A stretch of DNA of 64,000 nt, taken from assembly GCA_037447655.1 (NCBI GenBank), contig JBBHKE010002684.1, forward strand, positions 300,754 to 364,753, given 5' to 3'. Made by a program: the position numbers and the translations under genes. This stretch comes from Zygnema cylindricum (lineage: Eukaryota; Streptophyta; Zygnematophyceae; Zygnematales; Zygnemataceae). The notes beneath the pieces are model-generated. The model saw nothing but the letters and a program-made list of their open reading frames with translations, was not told the origin of the DNA and ran no database searches. How positions within the stretch are numbered: position 1 is the stretch's first letter; each line of letters starts with the position of its first letter. Positions 10,380 through 21,194 of this stretch are shown here, piece after piece.

Positions 10380-11784
10380 CCTCTACGGTGCCCACTTTCA
10401 ATGGATCTGGGTTGATCTATTGGAAGCCATGCTGATGAGAGCTTTGTGTGAAAAACGATACTGGGGTATCGTTAGTGGACAAGTTAAACGTCCACCTTCA
10501 TAAACTCCACCAAGATTTGGAGGAGTAAGGTTTTTTGCAGCAGCGACTGCTTTCGCGGAGGAGGCAGATGATGGGGATAGCAGTGTGTCCGAAAAGGGGA
10601 AAGGGAAGGAGACACCCCTCACCCCTATTGCCATGGCACCAGGAGCGGTGGCCGTGAAGACAGTGGAGAACGATGTTCAAATGTGGGAAGACATAAACAT
10701 GGCTGCCAAGAACTTTATTCTAAGGCATCTCACTCAAGCATTGGCCACCTCTCACTGTAATATTTACAAGGCCGAGGAGTTGTGGGAAAGTTTGGTGGAG
10801 ATCTATAGAGCTGGTACCATTCAGGAGCTCCATTTGGCTGAGCAAAAGCTAGTGAGTTACACGTACAAAGGAGGAAAGATGTTAGATTATTGCAATGATC
10901 TTTCTTGTTTTTATATGGAGATGGAAAGTGCTGGTTGGACAGGCACAATGAAAATGAAAGTAAACACTCAAATCATGAAGTTACTAGACGAGTATGTGAA
11001 CTTAGTGTACCGATTACAAGAAATGACTGATAGTTCATCGAAGTGGAATACAATGGTCAGAATGATACTTGTGCAAGAAAATACCATGGAGATCAGGGGA
11101 GGTGGAAAGAGCGTTCAAGCTCTAGCCGCCGGAGGGGACAGGTGGAGACCGGAACCAAAAAAACCATACAAAAGAGAAAGAGTCCAGCCTGGAGGATCGA
11201 GGCCCCCAAAGGGCCTATGTCATTTTTGCAAAAAGCCAGGGCACTTTATTGCGGATTGTGCCAAGGTGGCGGAGCTGAGGCTCAAAGAGAACCAAGGAGG
11301 GGGTTTTTCTAGAGGGAAGAAAAATGCACTTTTGGTCACAAAGGTGACAGGAGACACTGAGGACGAGTCCTCTGAAGAGGATGGGGAGCTTCTTGTTGAC
11401 GAGAGTCTGGAGGAGAAGGAGATCCCTCGAAGACAAAAGTGTGCCCTTCGAGCAATTCGGGAAGCTCCACAGGAAGGATGGATCATTGACTCAGGTGCAT
11501 CCATGCATATGTGTCATGACAATGACCTCTTCACTAAGCTAAGGAAAATCCCTACTGTAGAAATAGAGTATGGGGATGGGAAATTTATTACTACAAATCT
11601 AGTGGGATCAGTTGACCTGAAAGTTTTAGTGGGGGGTAAGACTTCTATTCTCACTTTCTCAGATGTGCTTTATATTCCTCAACTGAGTAAAAATCTTGTT
11701 TTTACATCTTTGTTAGATGAGAAAGAGTTTGATACTTTCACTAGAAAGGGAGTTTTTACAGCTAAGTATGGGGATGAAGTTTAG
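10370..11784 (+). pseudogene. copia C gag-protease pseudogene
   Basis: The gag frame starts at the ATG in the primer-binding site. It is shifted by a deletion near 10425 (YWEAM region), then is open from 10585 to 11784 (399 residues). It shows the helical copia capsid region (NMAAKNFILRHLTQALA, YKGGKMLDYCNDL, MILVQENTMEI), a complete CHFCKKPGHFIADC knuckle (11218-11259) and a protease with IIDSGASMHMC (catalytic Asp at 11488). A TAG ends the frame at 11782 in place of a Tyr codon before integrase. Confidence 0.88.
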
Positions 11785-13140
11785 TTCACTGCAGATAAGG
11801 GTAGCCAAGGAATATTTAGGCTTAACCTGAGTAATGAAAAGAAGAATGCTTCTATGTTGGTGTCCCAAAATTGATGATTTGGCATAAGCGGTTGGGGCAT
11901 GTGCATTTTGATAGGTTGAGGGAGATGAAGAAGCAAGGTGTGGTAGAAGGCATTCAGTTCAGTGATAATGAAATGGTGGAAGATTGTAGTGGTTGTGCCC
12001 AACGAAAAACTCACAGACTTCCTTTTCCAAAAGCCGCCACATATAGGGGGGGAAAAAGTACAAGATTTGATCCACCCATATCTGGGGACCAGCAACGGTA
12101 CCCTCAGTTGGAGGGAGAAGATATATGTTGACAATCAGTGATGATTAGTCTAGATACTCTAGAGTTTGTTTTCTAAAAACAAAGTCAGAAACACCAACTT
12201 ACTTCAAAGAATACAAAGCCTGGAGTGAGAAGTTGCATGGAACCCCCATAAAGAGAATAAAGAGGGATAACGAGGGGAGAGTATACCTCTAACCAATTTG
12301 AGGAATACTTAAGAGATGAGGGAGTTCAACACCACAAAACTGTACCACATAATCCGGAACAAAATGGTGTAGTAGAAAGGCTAAACCAAACAGTAGGAGA
12401 TAGTGTATACAGTATGTTGGCTGACAAGAAAATAGGAAAGAGATTTTGGGCAGAAGCCATGAACTGTGCCAATTACATTAAAAATAGAGTCCTCACATCA
12501 GCAGTCAAAGGTATGACACCTTATGAGAGATGGGTTGGAAGAAAACCAGATATCTCCCACCTTAAAGTTTTTGGTAGTCAAGTTTACAGTCTAGATACGG
12601 ATAAGAAAAACTGAAAACTTGATGCTAAGGGAAAACATGGATATTTTGTGGGATATGATGAGGATGTTAAGGGATATAGAGTTTATGACTTAGTAAAGCA
12701 AGATATCATTCTGGAAAAACACCTAGTTGTCATGGATGAAGGAAAGTCAACTGACCTCTTTAAATATACTAAGAAGATGAGAGTCAGGTTTGAGTCCGTG
12801 AGTGAGGAGAACTATGTTTTTCTTGAAAAGGACATGAGTGATACCGTGATTGCAGATTCAGGGGAGATCCAAGATACAAGAGAGCTACCAGTTACCCCAC
12901 ATATTCCCATGGATTTCGAGGAGACAGAAGAAGAGGAATCGAAACCATCTTCTATGAATAGGGGAGCTAATGGGACATTAAGAAGGAACCCAAGACTTCC
13001 CTCTATTCCAGCTTCAGAATTTGAAGGGGGGAGAAGGAGCAGCAAAAGGTTACAAGAGAAATAGGCGGCTCATAAGGTAACTAAGCTATCACACTGTGAT
13101 GAGCCTCAGTCATACTTGGAGGCAGTGAACAGTCCAAAAA
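11785..13140 (+). pseudogene. copia C integrase and spacer pseudogene
   Basis: Zinc-binding part MIWHKRLGHVHFDRL...CSGCAQRK at 11871-12020, then a frameshift at a G-run (12045). The core is broken around the second catalytic Asp (RIKRDNEG near 12250). Further on, EQNGVVERLNQ carries the catalytic Glu, and YERWVGRKPDISHLKVFGSQ is the copia GKGY-type C-terminal region. A TGA at 12612 replaces a Trp and a TAG near 13062 replaces a Gln. The Ser/Glu-rich spacer before RT ends RNPRLPSIPASEFEGGRRS. Confidence 0.85.
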
Positions 13141-13991
13141 AGGACAGATGGATCAGGGCCATAAATGATGAAATGGCTTCCATCAAGGAAGCAAATACCT
13201 GGGAACTAGCGGATTACCCTCCAGACAGAAACCTATTGGGTGTAAATGGGTCTTTAAACTAAAACTAAACCCTGACAATACCATCGAAAGATATACGGCT
13301 CGTTTGGTGGCAAAGGGTTTCACCCAAAAGGAGGGGATTGACTATAAGGAGACATTCGCCCCAGTTGTTCGTTTCCCATCAGTCAGGATTCTCCTCAGTC
13401 TAACAGCAGCGGAAGACATGGAAATTCATCAGATGGACATTAAGACCGCCTTCCTCAATGGTGAGTTAGAGGAAGAAATCTTCATGAAGCAACCATAGGG
13501 ATTTGTGGAGAATGGAGAAGAGAGTAAAGTCTGCAGCCTCATAAAATTCTTATATGGACTTAAGCAAACTCCACGACAGTGGAATAAGAAACTAGATGAG
13601 TTTCTTATTGGTCTAAGATATATCAGGATCAGCTTTGACCATTCTATCTATATGTTTGAGGATGAGAATGGTGTGGTCTTTATTGCAATTTATGTGGATG
13701 ATCTGCTGGTGTTAAGTAAGTCTTTGGAAAAGATCAATAAGTTGAAGAAAGATCTTAGACGCAGGTTTGATATAAAGGATTTAGGGGAGGCAAGATATAT
13801 TTTGGGAATTCAAATGGAAAGAGATAGGGTGAAAAGGATCACTTGACTCACTGAGAAAGAAGCAATAAGAAATATGCTTAAGAAATTCTAGATGGAGAAA
13901 AAAAACAATTGTACCACTCCCATGGACTTGAAGAAAGTAACTGATGGGAGTGTAGAAAGAGGAGTGACAATCTTAGATGATCAGATGAGTC
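13141..13991 (+). pseudogene. copia C reverse transcriptase fragment
   Basis: WIRAINDEM, KWVF (frameshifted near 13240), [55 protein letters not shown] and the polymerase motif YVDDLLVLS (about 13695) are present. Stops occur at 13496, 13844 and 13890. Sequence ends at ILDDQMS; RNase H is absent because an LTR begins at 13992. From about 13765 to the end the DNA is almost identical to 19183-19409 of element D, while upstream it is only moderately similar. Confidence 0.88.
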
Positions 13992-14860
13992 TGTTGAAAT
14001 TTATAGATTTCTAGAGTATTTTCTAGGTTTAAATATGTTTGTATAAAAGGAAAAGAAAAGGACGGGCAGCCTGCCTCCACCTCCTACCTCTAGCCCCCAT
14101 ACTTGTTGTAGTCACTGAAAGATAGAGAGGGAGGTTCATCCATGGCTGCCTTAGTTCAAACAGACAGTTATTTTTAGTAGGTTACTAAAAATATACTTGA
14201 CGGACACGAGATTTGAAATCGGTACCTGCGGTTTGTCAAGTTGGCCGATACCGGTCAGCTTTATCCTATTAGACTAGGACTAATGCTAAATGCCATAGTA
14301 TGTGATAAATATATATATATATTTAGAGAGGGACAAATTCATTTAACTAAAACTGTATACAGCATGCATATATTTTGTTTTATGAAAGTACGAAGTACAA
14401 TACTATTTCAAAACGGATACCACGCATTTTTTTGACAGCGAAACAAATGTCGCACAAGTATTTATAACGGCTAAGTTTGCATCTCGCTGCAAATCCAACG
14501 GCCCACATCATCGCCGAAATCTTGGAGTGGTCACTTTGGCGTTTTGTGACGTGGCATGACCTAGAGCCACGTGGAGAGATGACATTCGGTCATAAGAATT
14601 CCGAGGAATGTACGGACAAGTGAAAAGTAGACACGCGTCCGCTAAATAGCCTTGTCGTACATAGGTCGTACAAAAGGTACACAGGCATTAATACTTTTTA
14701 ATACGGTACAGTAATCTGATTGGTTCGTACTTCAGTAGATAGAAGTTATTAGAGGGAATCAGGACTTAGAAAATTTTTGGTAGGTAGTCACCTCTCCCTT
14801 TGAGAGTTTGTACAAATTGGCATTTTTACTGCCTCATAACTTATCGGCTGGTTGGCAGTT
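13765..14860 (+). repeat. 1.1-kb near-identical tract, copy 1
   Basis: By eye only about four differences separate this from 19183-20278 (offset 5418). The tract spans the end of the RT fragment, the GAGTC junction and the first ~870 bases of the LTR. Similarity falls sharply on both sides. This suggests gene conversion or unequal exchange between C and D. Confidence 0.8.
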
Positions 14861-15031
14861 TTCGGTGATTATTTTTGCTACGGACTCAGGGGAGTCTTAG
14901 TTGCATAGGGGTGCAGTCAAACCATCATTTTGCCTTACTCGACAGCACTCGTTGTGGCTTGAAGTGGGTTAGTTAAATACTATCTAGAAGCTTCCTGTAT
15001 TCTGTGGTCCAATGGAGGACACATAATTGTA
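13992..15031 (+). repeat. LTR between C and D, apparently hybrid; 5' LTR of D
   Basis: 1040 bp, TGTTGAAATT...AATTGTA (terminal CA changed to TA), followed by a primer-binding site and gag of D. The first ~870 bases match the solo LTR at 19410 almost perfectly and the last ~170 do not. It is preceded by GAGTC at 13987-13991, the same pentamer that flanks the solo LTR. The layout fits a recombinant LTR. Confidence 0.8.
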
Positions 15032-15045
15032 GGTTATGGGCCCAC
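15032..15045 (+). other. primer-binding site of element D
   Basis: GGTTATGGGCCCAC follows the LTR end at 15031. It is identical to the site of C. Its ATG at 15036 starts the frame MGPPSRVSTFN, which then meets a stop. Confidence 0.8.
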
Positions 15046-16376
15046 CCTCTAGGGTCTCCACCTTCAATTAATCTGGGTTCATCTATTGGGAAGCCATGAT
15101 GATGGGAGCTTTGTGCGAAAAACGATACTGGGGTATCGTCAGTGGAGAAGTGAAACGTCCACTTTCGCGAACACCACCAGGATTTGGAGAGTAAGGTTTT
15201 TTGCAGCAACGGCTGCCTCAACGGAGGAGGCAGATGATGGGGAAATCAGTGTGTCCGAAAAGGGGAAAGGGAAGGAGACAGCCCTCACTCTTATTGCCAC
15301 AGTCATGGGAGCGGCGACCTTGAATACCGCGGAGAACGATACTCAAATGTGGGAGGATGTAATCATGGCTACCAAAAACTTCATTTTGAGGCACCTCACT
15401 CAAGCTTTGGCCACTCCTCATCTATACATTTACAAGGCCGAGGAGTTACGGGTGAGTTTGGTGGAGATTTATAGAGCTGGAACTATTCAAGAGCTCTAGT
15501 TGGCTGAGCAAAAGTTAGTGAGTTACACTTACAAAGGAGGAAAAATGTTAGATTACTATAATGATCTTTCTTGTTTGTATATGGAGATGGAAAGTGCTGG
15601 GTGGACAGACAAAATGAAAATTAAAGTTAACAGCGTTATTATGAAGTTACCAGATGAGTACGAGAACATAGTGTGTCGAGTACAGGAAATGGCTCATAGT
15701 TCATGGAAATGGAACAAAGTGGTCAGGATGATACTCATGCAAGAAAACACAATGGAGATTAGGAGAGGAGGAAAGAGCATTCAAGCTCTAGCAGCAGGAG
15801 GGGACCAATGGGGGAAGTACCCGAGGAAACCGTACAAAGAGGAAAGAGTTCATTATGGAGGACCGAGGCCCCCAAAGGGTCTTTGTCATTTTTGCAAAAA
15901 GCCAGGACACTTCATCGCACATTGTGTCAAGCTGTCAGAGCTGTGGCTCCAAGAGAATCGTGGAGGGGGTTCTTCCGGAGGGAAGAAAAAGGCACTTATG
16001 GTTACAAAAGTGACAGGAGAAATTGAGGATGAGTCTTCTGAGGAGGATGGGGAGCTTCTTCTTGACGAGAATCAGGAGGAGAAGGAGATCCCTTGGAGAC
16101 AGAAGTGTGCCTTTGGAGCGATTGAGGAAGCTCCACGGGAAGGATGGATCATCGACTCAGGTGCATCCATGCATATGTGTCGTGATAAAGAACTCTTCAC
16201 TAAGCTAAGAAAGATCCCTACTGTAGAGATAGAGTATAGGGATGGGAGAGTAGTTACTACAGATCTAGTGGGATCAGTAGATCTGAAAGTCTTAGTGGAA
16301 GGGTAAGACTTCTATACTTACATTCTCAAATGTACTCTACATTCCTCAACTAAGTACAAATCTTGTCTCTACGTCT
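15036..16376 (+). pseudogene. copia D gag-protease pseudogene
   Basis: Gag begins at the primer-binding-site ATG, hits a TAA near 15072, and shifts frame near 15190. An open frame (15086-15499) ends in TAG, replacing the Gln of IQELQLAEQ, and continues in 15500-16306. It contains CHFCKKPGHFIAHC (intact knuckle) and a IIDSGASMHMC protease. A frameshift at 16300 (VLVEG) precedes the LYIPQLS region. Confidence 0.87.
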
Positions 16377-17260
16377 GTGTTAGATGACAAAGAGTTTGAT
16401 ACCTTCACTAGAAAGGGAGTCATTAAAGCTAAGTATGGGGATAAAGTTTACTTCACAACAGATAAGGGTAGCGAAGGAATGTTTAGGCTTAACCTAAGTA
16501 ATGAAAAGAATAATGCTTACTATGTTGGTGTTTCTAAGTTGATGATTTGGCATAAGCGGTTGGGGCATGTGCAATTTTTATCGGTTGAGTGAAATAAATA
16601 AGCTTGGGTGGTAGAAGGCATTCAATTTGTGGGATAATGAAATGATAAATGATTGTAGCGTTGTGCTCAAGGTAAGGCTCACCAACTTCCCTTTCCCAAA
16701 GCTGCCACATATAGAGGTGAGAAAGTGTTAGATTTGGTCCACACAGATATTTGGGGACCTGCAAAAGTGCCTTCGGTTGGAGGAAAAAGGTTTATCATGA
16801 CTATAACTGATAACTTGTCTAGATACTCTATAGTCTATTTTCTAAAAACAAAGTATAAAACATCAACTTACTTCAAATAATATAAAGCATGGAGTGAAAA
16901 GTTTCAAGAAACCCCTATTAAGAGGATAAGTAGTGATAATGGGGGGGAATATATCTCTAACCAGTTTGAAGAATAGGTGAGAGATGAGGAAGTGCAACAC
17001 CAGAAAATTGTACCATATAACCCGAAACAAAATGGGGTAGCTGATTGGTTGAATCAAACACTGGGAGATAGTGCATGCAGTATGTCGGCCGACAAGAAAA
17101 TAGGAAAGAGATTTTGGGCAGAGGCAATGAACTATGCCAACTACATTAAAAATAGAGTCCTTACCTCAGCTATAAAGGGAGTGACACCTTATGAGATAAG
17201 GGTTGGAAGGAAAATTGATATTTCACACCTTAAAGTGTTCGGTAGCCAAGTTTACAGTCT
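16377..17260 (+). pseudogene. copia D integrase pseudogene
   Basis: Contains MIWHKRLGHVQF, a damaged zinc site (frameshifts near 16590-16650), HTDIWGPAKVPSVGG with the first catalytic Asp, SSDNGGEYISN with the second, and KQNGVADWLNQT, where the catalytic Glu has become Asp. Stops occur near 16590, 16880 and 16975. The enzyme cannot work as written. Confidence 0.85.
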
Positions 17261-18690
17261 TCACACGGATAGGAAAAACTGGAAACTAGATGCTAAGGGA
17301 AAACCTGTATACTTTGTGGGATATGATGAGGATGTTAAGGGGTATAGAGTCTATGACTTAACAAAGAAGGATATCATTCTGGTCAAATACCTAGTTGTCA
17401 TGGATGAAAGAAAGTCATTTGATCCCTTCAAATATACAAGGAAGATTAAAATCAGATTCGAGTCCGAAAATGAGGAAAACTTGGTCGTTCTCGAAAAGGA
17501 CATGAGTGAAACCGTGATTGCAGATTCAAGGGAGATCCTTGATACAAAAGACTCACCGAAAACCTCACATCCTCCTATGGATTTCGAGGAGACAGAAGAG
17601 GAGGAATCGGAACCATCTTCCATGAATAGGGGAGCTAATGAGACACTAAGGAGGAACCCAAGACTTCCCTCTATTCCAGCTTCAGAATTTGAAGGGGGGA
17701 GAAGGAGCAGCAAAAGGCTACAAGAGAAACAGGCGGCTCATAAGGTAACTAAGCTATCACATCCTGATGAGCCTCAGTCATACTTGGAGGCAGTGAACAG
17801 TCCAGAAAAGGACAGATGGATCAGGGCCATAAATGATGAAATGGCTTCCATCATGGAAGCAAATACCTGGGAACTAGCGGATTGCCCTCTAGATAGAAAA
17901 CCTATTGGGTGTAAATGGGTCTTTAAACTAAAACTAAAACTAAATGAGAGATGGGCTGGAAAGAACCGGATATCTCTCACCTTCAAGTATTTGGTAGCCA
18001 AGTTTACAATCTTGATACGGATAAAAAAAATTAGAAACTTGATACTAAGGGAAAATCCGGATATTTTGTGGGATAGGATGAGGATGTCAAGGGATATAGA
18101 GTCTATGACTTAGCAAAGCAAGATATCATTTTTTTTCAAACACGTAGTTGTCAGGGATGAAGGAAAGTCAATTGATCCCTTCAAATAAACAAAAAGATAA
18201 GAATCAGGTTTAAGTTTGAAAGTGACGAAAACTCTCTTTTTCGAAAACAACATGAGTGAGATTGTGATTAGAGATTCAGGGGGGATCTTAGATACACGAG
18301 AGCTACTGGATAACTCACATATATCTATGGACTTCAAGGAGACAGAAGTGGAGGAACCAAACCCGACTTCCATGAATAGGGGAGACGATGAGAGAGTAAG
18401 GAGAAACCCAAGACATCCCTCTATTCAAACTTCAAAGTTTGAGGGAGGAAAAAGGAGCAACAAAAAAATACAAGAGAAACAAGCTGCTCGTAAGGTAACT
18501 AAGCTGTCTCATCTTGTTGAGCCTCAAACATACTTGGAGGAAGTGAACACCCCAGAAAATGACTGAAAGATAAGAGCTATAAATGATGAGATGGTTTCCA
18601 TCATGGAAGCAAATACTGGGAAGCTAGCAGACTGTCCTCCAGACAGAAAACCTGTTGGCTGTAAATGGGTATTCAAACAAAAATTGAACC
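17190..18690 (+). repeat. direct duplication of the integrase C-terminus and spacer in D
   Basis: The region from VGRKIDISHLKVFGSQ through the spacer to KWVFKLKLK (17190-17942) is followed at once by a second, diverged version of the same segment (17943-18690). The junction reads AAACTAAAACTAAA, a short repeat. The copies differ at many positions, so recombination between two family members explains it better than recent tandem duplication. Confidence 0.75.
17261..18113 (+). pseudogene. copia D integrase C-terminus, spacer and RT start, first copy
   Basis: Part of one open frame (16977-18113) with YFVGYDEDVKGYRVYDL, an acidic spacer, RNPRLPSIPASEFEGGRRS and WIRAINDEMASIMEANTWELADC, ending KWVFKLKLK. 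RT then breaks off and the second copy of the segment starts in a different frame. Confidence 0.8.
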
Positions 18691-19409
18691 CAAATAATAC
18701 CATTGAAAGATAAAACGCTCGTTTAGTAGCAAATGGGTTCACCCAAAAGGAGGGGATTGACTATGAGGGGTCTTTTGCTCCAGTTGTTTGGTTCCTATCA
18801 GTAAGGATTATCCTCAGTCTAGCTGTAGCATAAAACATAGAAATAAATCAGATGGACATTAAGAGCGCTTTCCTCAATGGTCACTTAGAGGATGAAATTG
18901 TCATAAAGCAACCGGAGGGGTTTGTGGAAATGGGGAAGGGAGCAAAGTTTGCAGGCTCATTAAGTCCATATATGGACTTAAACACGCTCCCCGACAATGG
19001 AATAAGAAACTAAATGAGTTTTTTACTAGTATAGGATATATCTTGATCATCTTTGACCATTCTATCTATATATTTGAAGATGAGGATGGTGTGATCTTTA
19101 TTGCAATTTATGTGGATGATCTGTTGGTGTTAACAAAGTCTTTGGAAAATATCATCAAGTTGAAAAAAGATCTTAGAAGCAGGTTTGATATAAAGGATTT
19201 AGGGGAGGCAAGATATATTTTGGGAATTCAAATGGAAAGAGATAGGGTGAAAAGGATCACTTGACTCACTGAGAAAGAAGCAATAAGAAATATGCTTAAG
19301 AAATTCTAGATGGAGAAAAAAAACAATTGTACCACTCCCATGGACTTGAAGAAAGTAACTGATGGGAGTGTAGAAAGAGGAGTGACAATCTTAGATGATC
19401 AGATGAGTC
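18690..19409 (+). pseudogene. copia D reverse transcriptase fragment
   Basis: Degenerate [46 protein letters not shown] and the polymerase motif YVDDLLVLT (about 19110), then FDIKDLGEARYILGIQMERD. There are many stops and at least two frameshifts. It is interrupted after LDDQMS by the solo LTR. Confidence 0.85.
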
Positions 19410-20278
19410 TGTTGAAATTTATAGATTTCTAGAGTATTTTCTAGGTTTAAATATGTTTGTATAAAAGGAAAAGAAAAGGACGGGCAGCCTGCCTCCACCT
19501 CCTACCTCTAGCCCCCATACTTGTTGTAGTCACTGAAAGATAGAGAGGGAGGTTCATCCATGGCTGCCTTAGTTCAAACAGACAGTTATTTTTAGTAGGT
19601 TACTAAAAATATACTTGACGGACACGAGATTTGAAATCGGTACCTGCGGTTTGTCAAGTTGGCCGATAGCGGTCAGCTTTATCCTATTAGACTAGGACTA
19701 ATGCTAAATGCCATAGTATGTGATAAATATATATATATATTTAGAGAGGGACAAATTCATTTAACTAAAACTGTATACAGCATGCATATATTTTGTTTTA
19801 TGAAAGTACGAAGTACAATACTATTTCAAAACGGATACCACGCATTTTTTTGACAGCGAAACAAATGTCGCACAAGTATTTATAACGGCTAAGATTGCAT
19901 CTCGCTGCAAATCCAACGGCCCACATCATCGCCGAAATCTTGGAGTGGTCACTTTGGCGTTTTGTGACGTGGCATGACCTAGAGCCACGTGGAGAGATGA
20001 CATTCGGTCATAAGAATTCCGAGGAATGTACGGACAAGTGAAAAGTAGACACGCGTCCGCTAAATAGCCTTGTCGTACATAGGTCGTACAAAAGGTACAC
20101 AGGCAGTAATACTTTTTAATACGGTACAGTAATCTGATTGGTTCGTACTTCAGTAGATAGAAGTTATTAGAGGGAATCAGGACTTAGAAAATTTTTGGTA
20201 GGTAGTCACCTCTCCCTTTGAGAGTTTGTACAAATTGGCATTTTTACTGCCTCATAACTTATCGGCTGGTTGGCCGTT
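19183..20278 (+). repeat. 1.1-kb near-identical tract, copy 2
   Basis: Partner of 13765-14860. It contains the end of the D RT fragment, the GAGTC junction and most of the solo LTR. Confidence 0.8.
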
Positions 20279-20448
20279 TTCAGTGATTCTTTTTGCTACA
20301 TACTCAAGGGAGTCGAGGTTGCATAGAAGAGCAATCAAACTGTTATTTTGCTTTCCTAAACAGCAGTGGTTGTGGCTTGAAGTGGGTTAGTTAAATACTA
20401 TCTAGAGGCTTCCTATTTTTTGTGGACAATGTAGGACACAAAATTACA
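19410..20448 (+). repeat. solo LTR inserted in the pol of D, with target duplication
   Basis: 1039 bp, TGTTGAAATT...AAATTACA, flanked by GAGTC at 19405-19409 and 20449-20453. Pol homology resumes exactly after the second GAGTC. No primer-binding site follows, so this is a true solo LTR left by LTR-LTR recombination. Confidence 0.92.
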
Positions 20449-20668
20449 GAGTCTAGAGGAGAGAGATTTTATAAACTCTATCCTTTTTAGACAGATTGTA
20501 GGAAGTTTGATCTATTTTATGAACTATACCAGGCGAGATAGCGGCTGCAGTTGGAGTACTCACTATGAGTCCTAATGATCCTAGAAAGAGAGGCTGGGAG
20601 GCTGCCAAGAGAGTCATGAGATATCTTGTAGGAACCTGTTAGTTATGGTTGCATTTGGGAGGGAAGCA
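20449..20668 (+). pseudogene. copia D RT/RNase H continuation
   Basis: After the solo LTR the pol frame resumes with degraded SIPFRQIVGSLIYFMN and AAAVGVL-type residues up to RYLVGTC*LWLHLGG, the segment between RT and RNase H in relatives. It stops at 20668, before the catalytic RNase H motifs. Confidence 0.8.
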
Positions 20669-20699
20669 CCCTAAAAACCCTAAAAAACCCTAAAAAACC
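20669..20699. repeat. telomere-like CCCTAAAA repeats at the copia/gypsy junction
   Basis: Three tandem units of CCCTAAAAA(A) sit exactly between the copia D remnant and gypsy protease sequence. They resemble plant (CCCTAAA) and algal (CCCTAAAA) telomere repeats but have one or two extra A. They may mark a repaired break or be simple sequence. Confidence 0.5.
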
Positions 20700-20721
20700 T
20701 ATCCTTCGCCTCATCAAAGCC

Positions 20722-20988
20722 ATGGAAATCGAATTATCACATGACGCAGGCTATAGGGTGAAAAATGAACTCTCCTTTCTAGTGGTAGAAGGGACTCAAT
20801 TTGAAATTTTGTTAGGGATGGCAACTTGGACCCGGCTAAATATGAGTTTAAGCGTGTGGAAAAAACAATGTACCTTTAGGGACCCTGGAAACCCCGAAGG
20901 AACCAATGTGGTTGTTTCTTTGGATTTATGGAATCGGGGGAAAACAAATGTCCTGGTGTGTGAATATTACCCAATGTATACTACATAA
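20722..20988 (+). pseudogene. gypsy aspartic protease C-terminal fragment
   Basis: Open frame of 88 residues. FEILLGMATWTRLNMSLSVWKKQCTF matches the ILGMDWL...V.......KK..F signature that ends gypsy protease domains. The catalytic DSG/DTG would lie upstream and is absent, because the element is cut at about 20700. The in-frame ATG is probably internal to an original polyprotein. Confidence 0.65.
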
Positions 20989-21194
20989 TTTCCTACGGCA
21001 CTGTTTAGCAGTTCAACATATTTAGCGGAAGAAATCTAGCAATTTCCCATTTCCAAGCGGTGGGAAGAGGAATACAATAATAGATTATTACTGGTAGTGA
21101 AACTCCGGCAGGGAGTAGATCAAACTTTCGCGATTTTATCATTAAAGGAAGTTTTATACACCCCAGTCTAATGCTTCATAAACTAATTCCGATA

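Larger units (their letters stand above)
9345..13991 (+). mobile_element. Ty1/copia element C, 3'-truncated
   Basis: Plus-strand copia inserted into gag of B. It has a 5' LTR (9345-10365), primer-binding site, gag, protease, integrase and RT, then stops at LDDQMS in RT, where an LTR starts at 13992. The five bases before the LTR are TTAAG; no partner copy was found, so the right end of the original insertion is rearranged. Stops and frameshifts occur in every domain. Confidence 0.85.
15032..20668 (+). mobile_element. Ty1/copia element D, with internal duplication and solo LTR insertion
   Basis: Plus-strand copia related to C: gag, protease, integrase, a duplicated integrase-to-RT segment and RT. 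It is interrupted by a solo LTR (19410-20448), after which the RT/RNase H junction region resumes (20449-20668). No 3' LTR is found: the sequence stops at a CCCTAAAA repeat and gypsy sequence begins. Confidence 0.85.
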
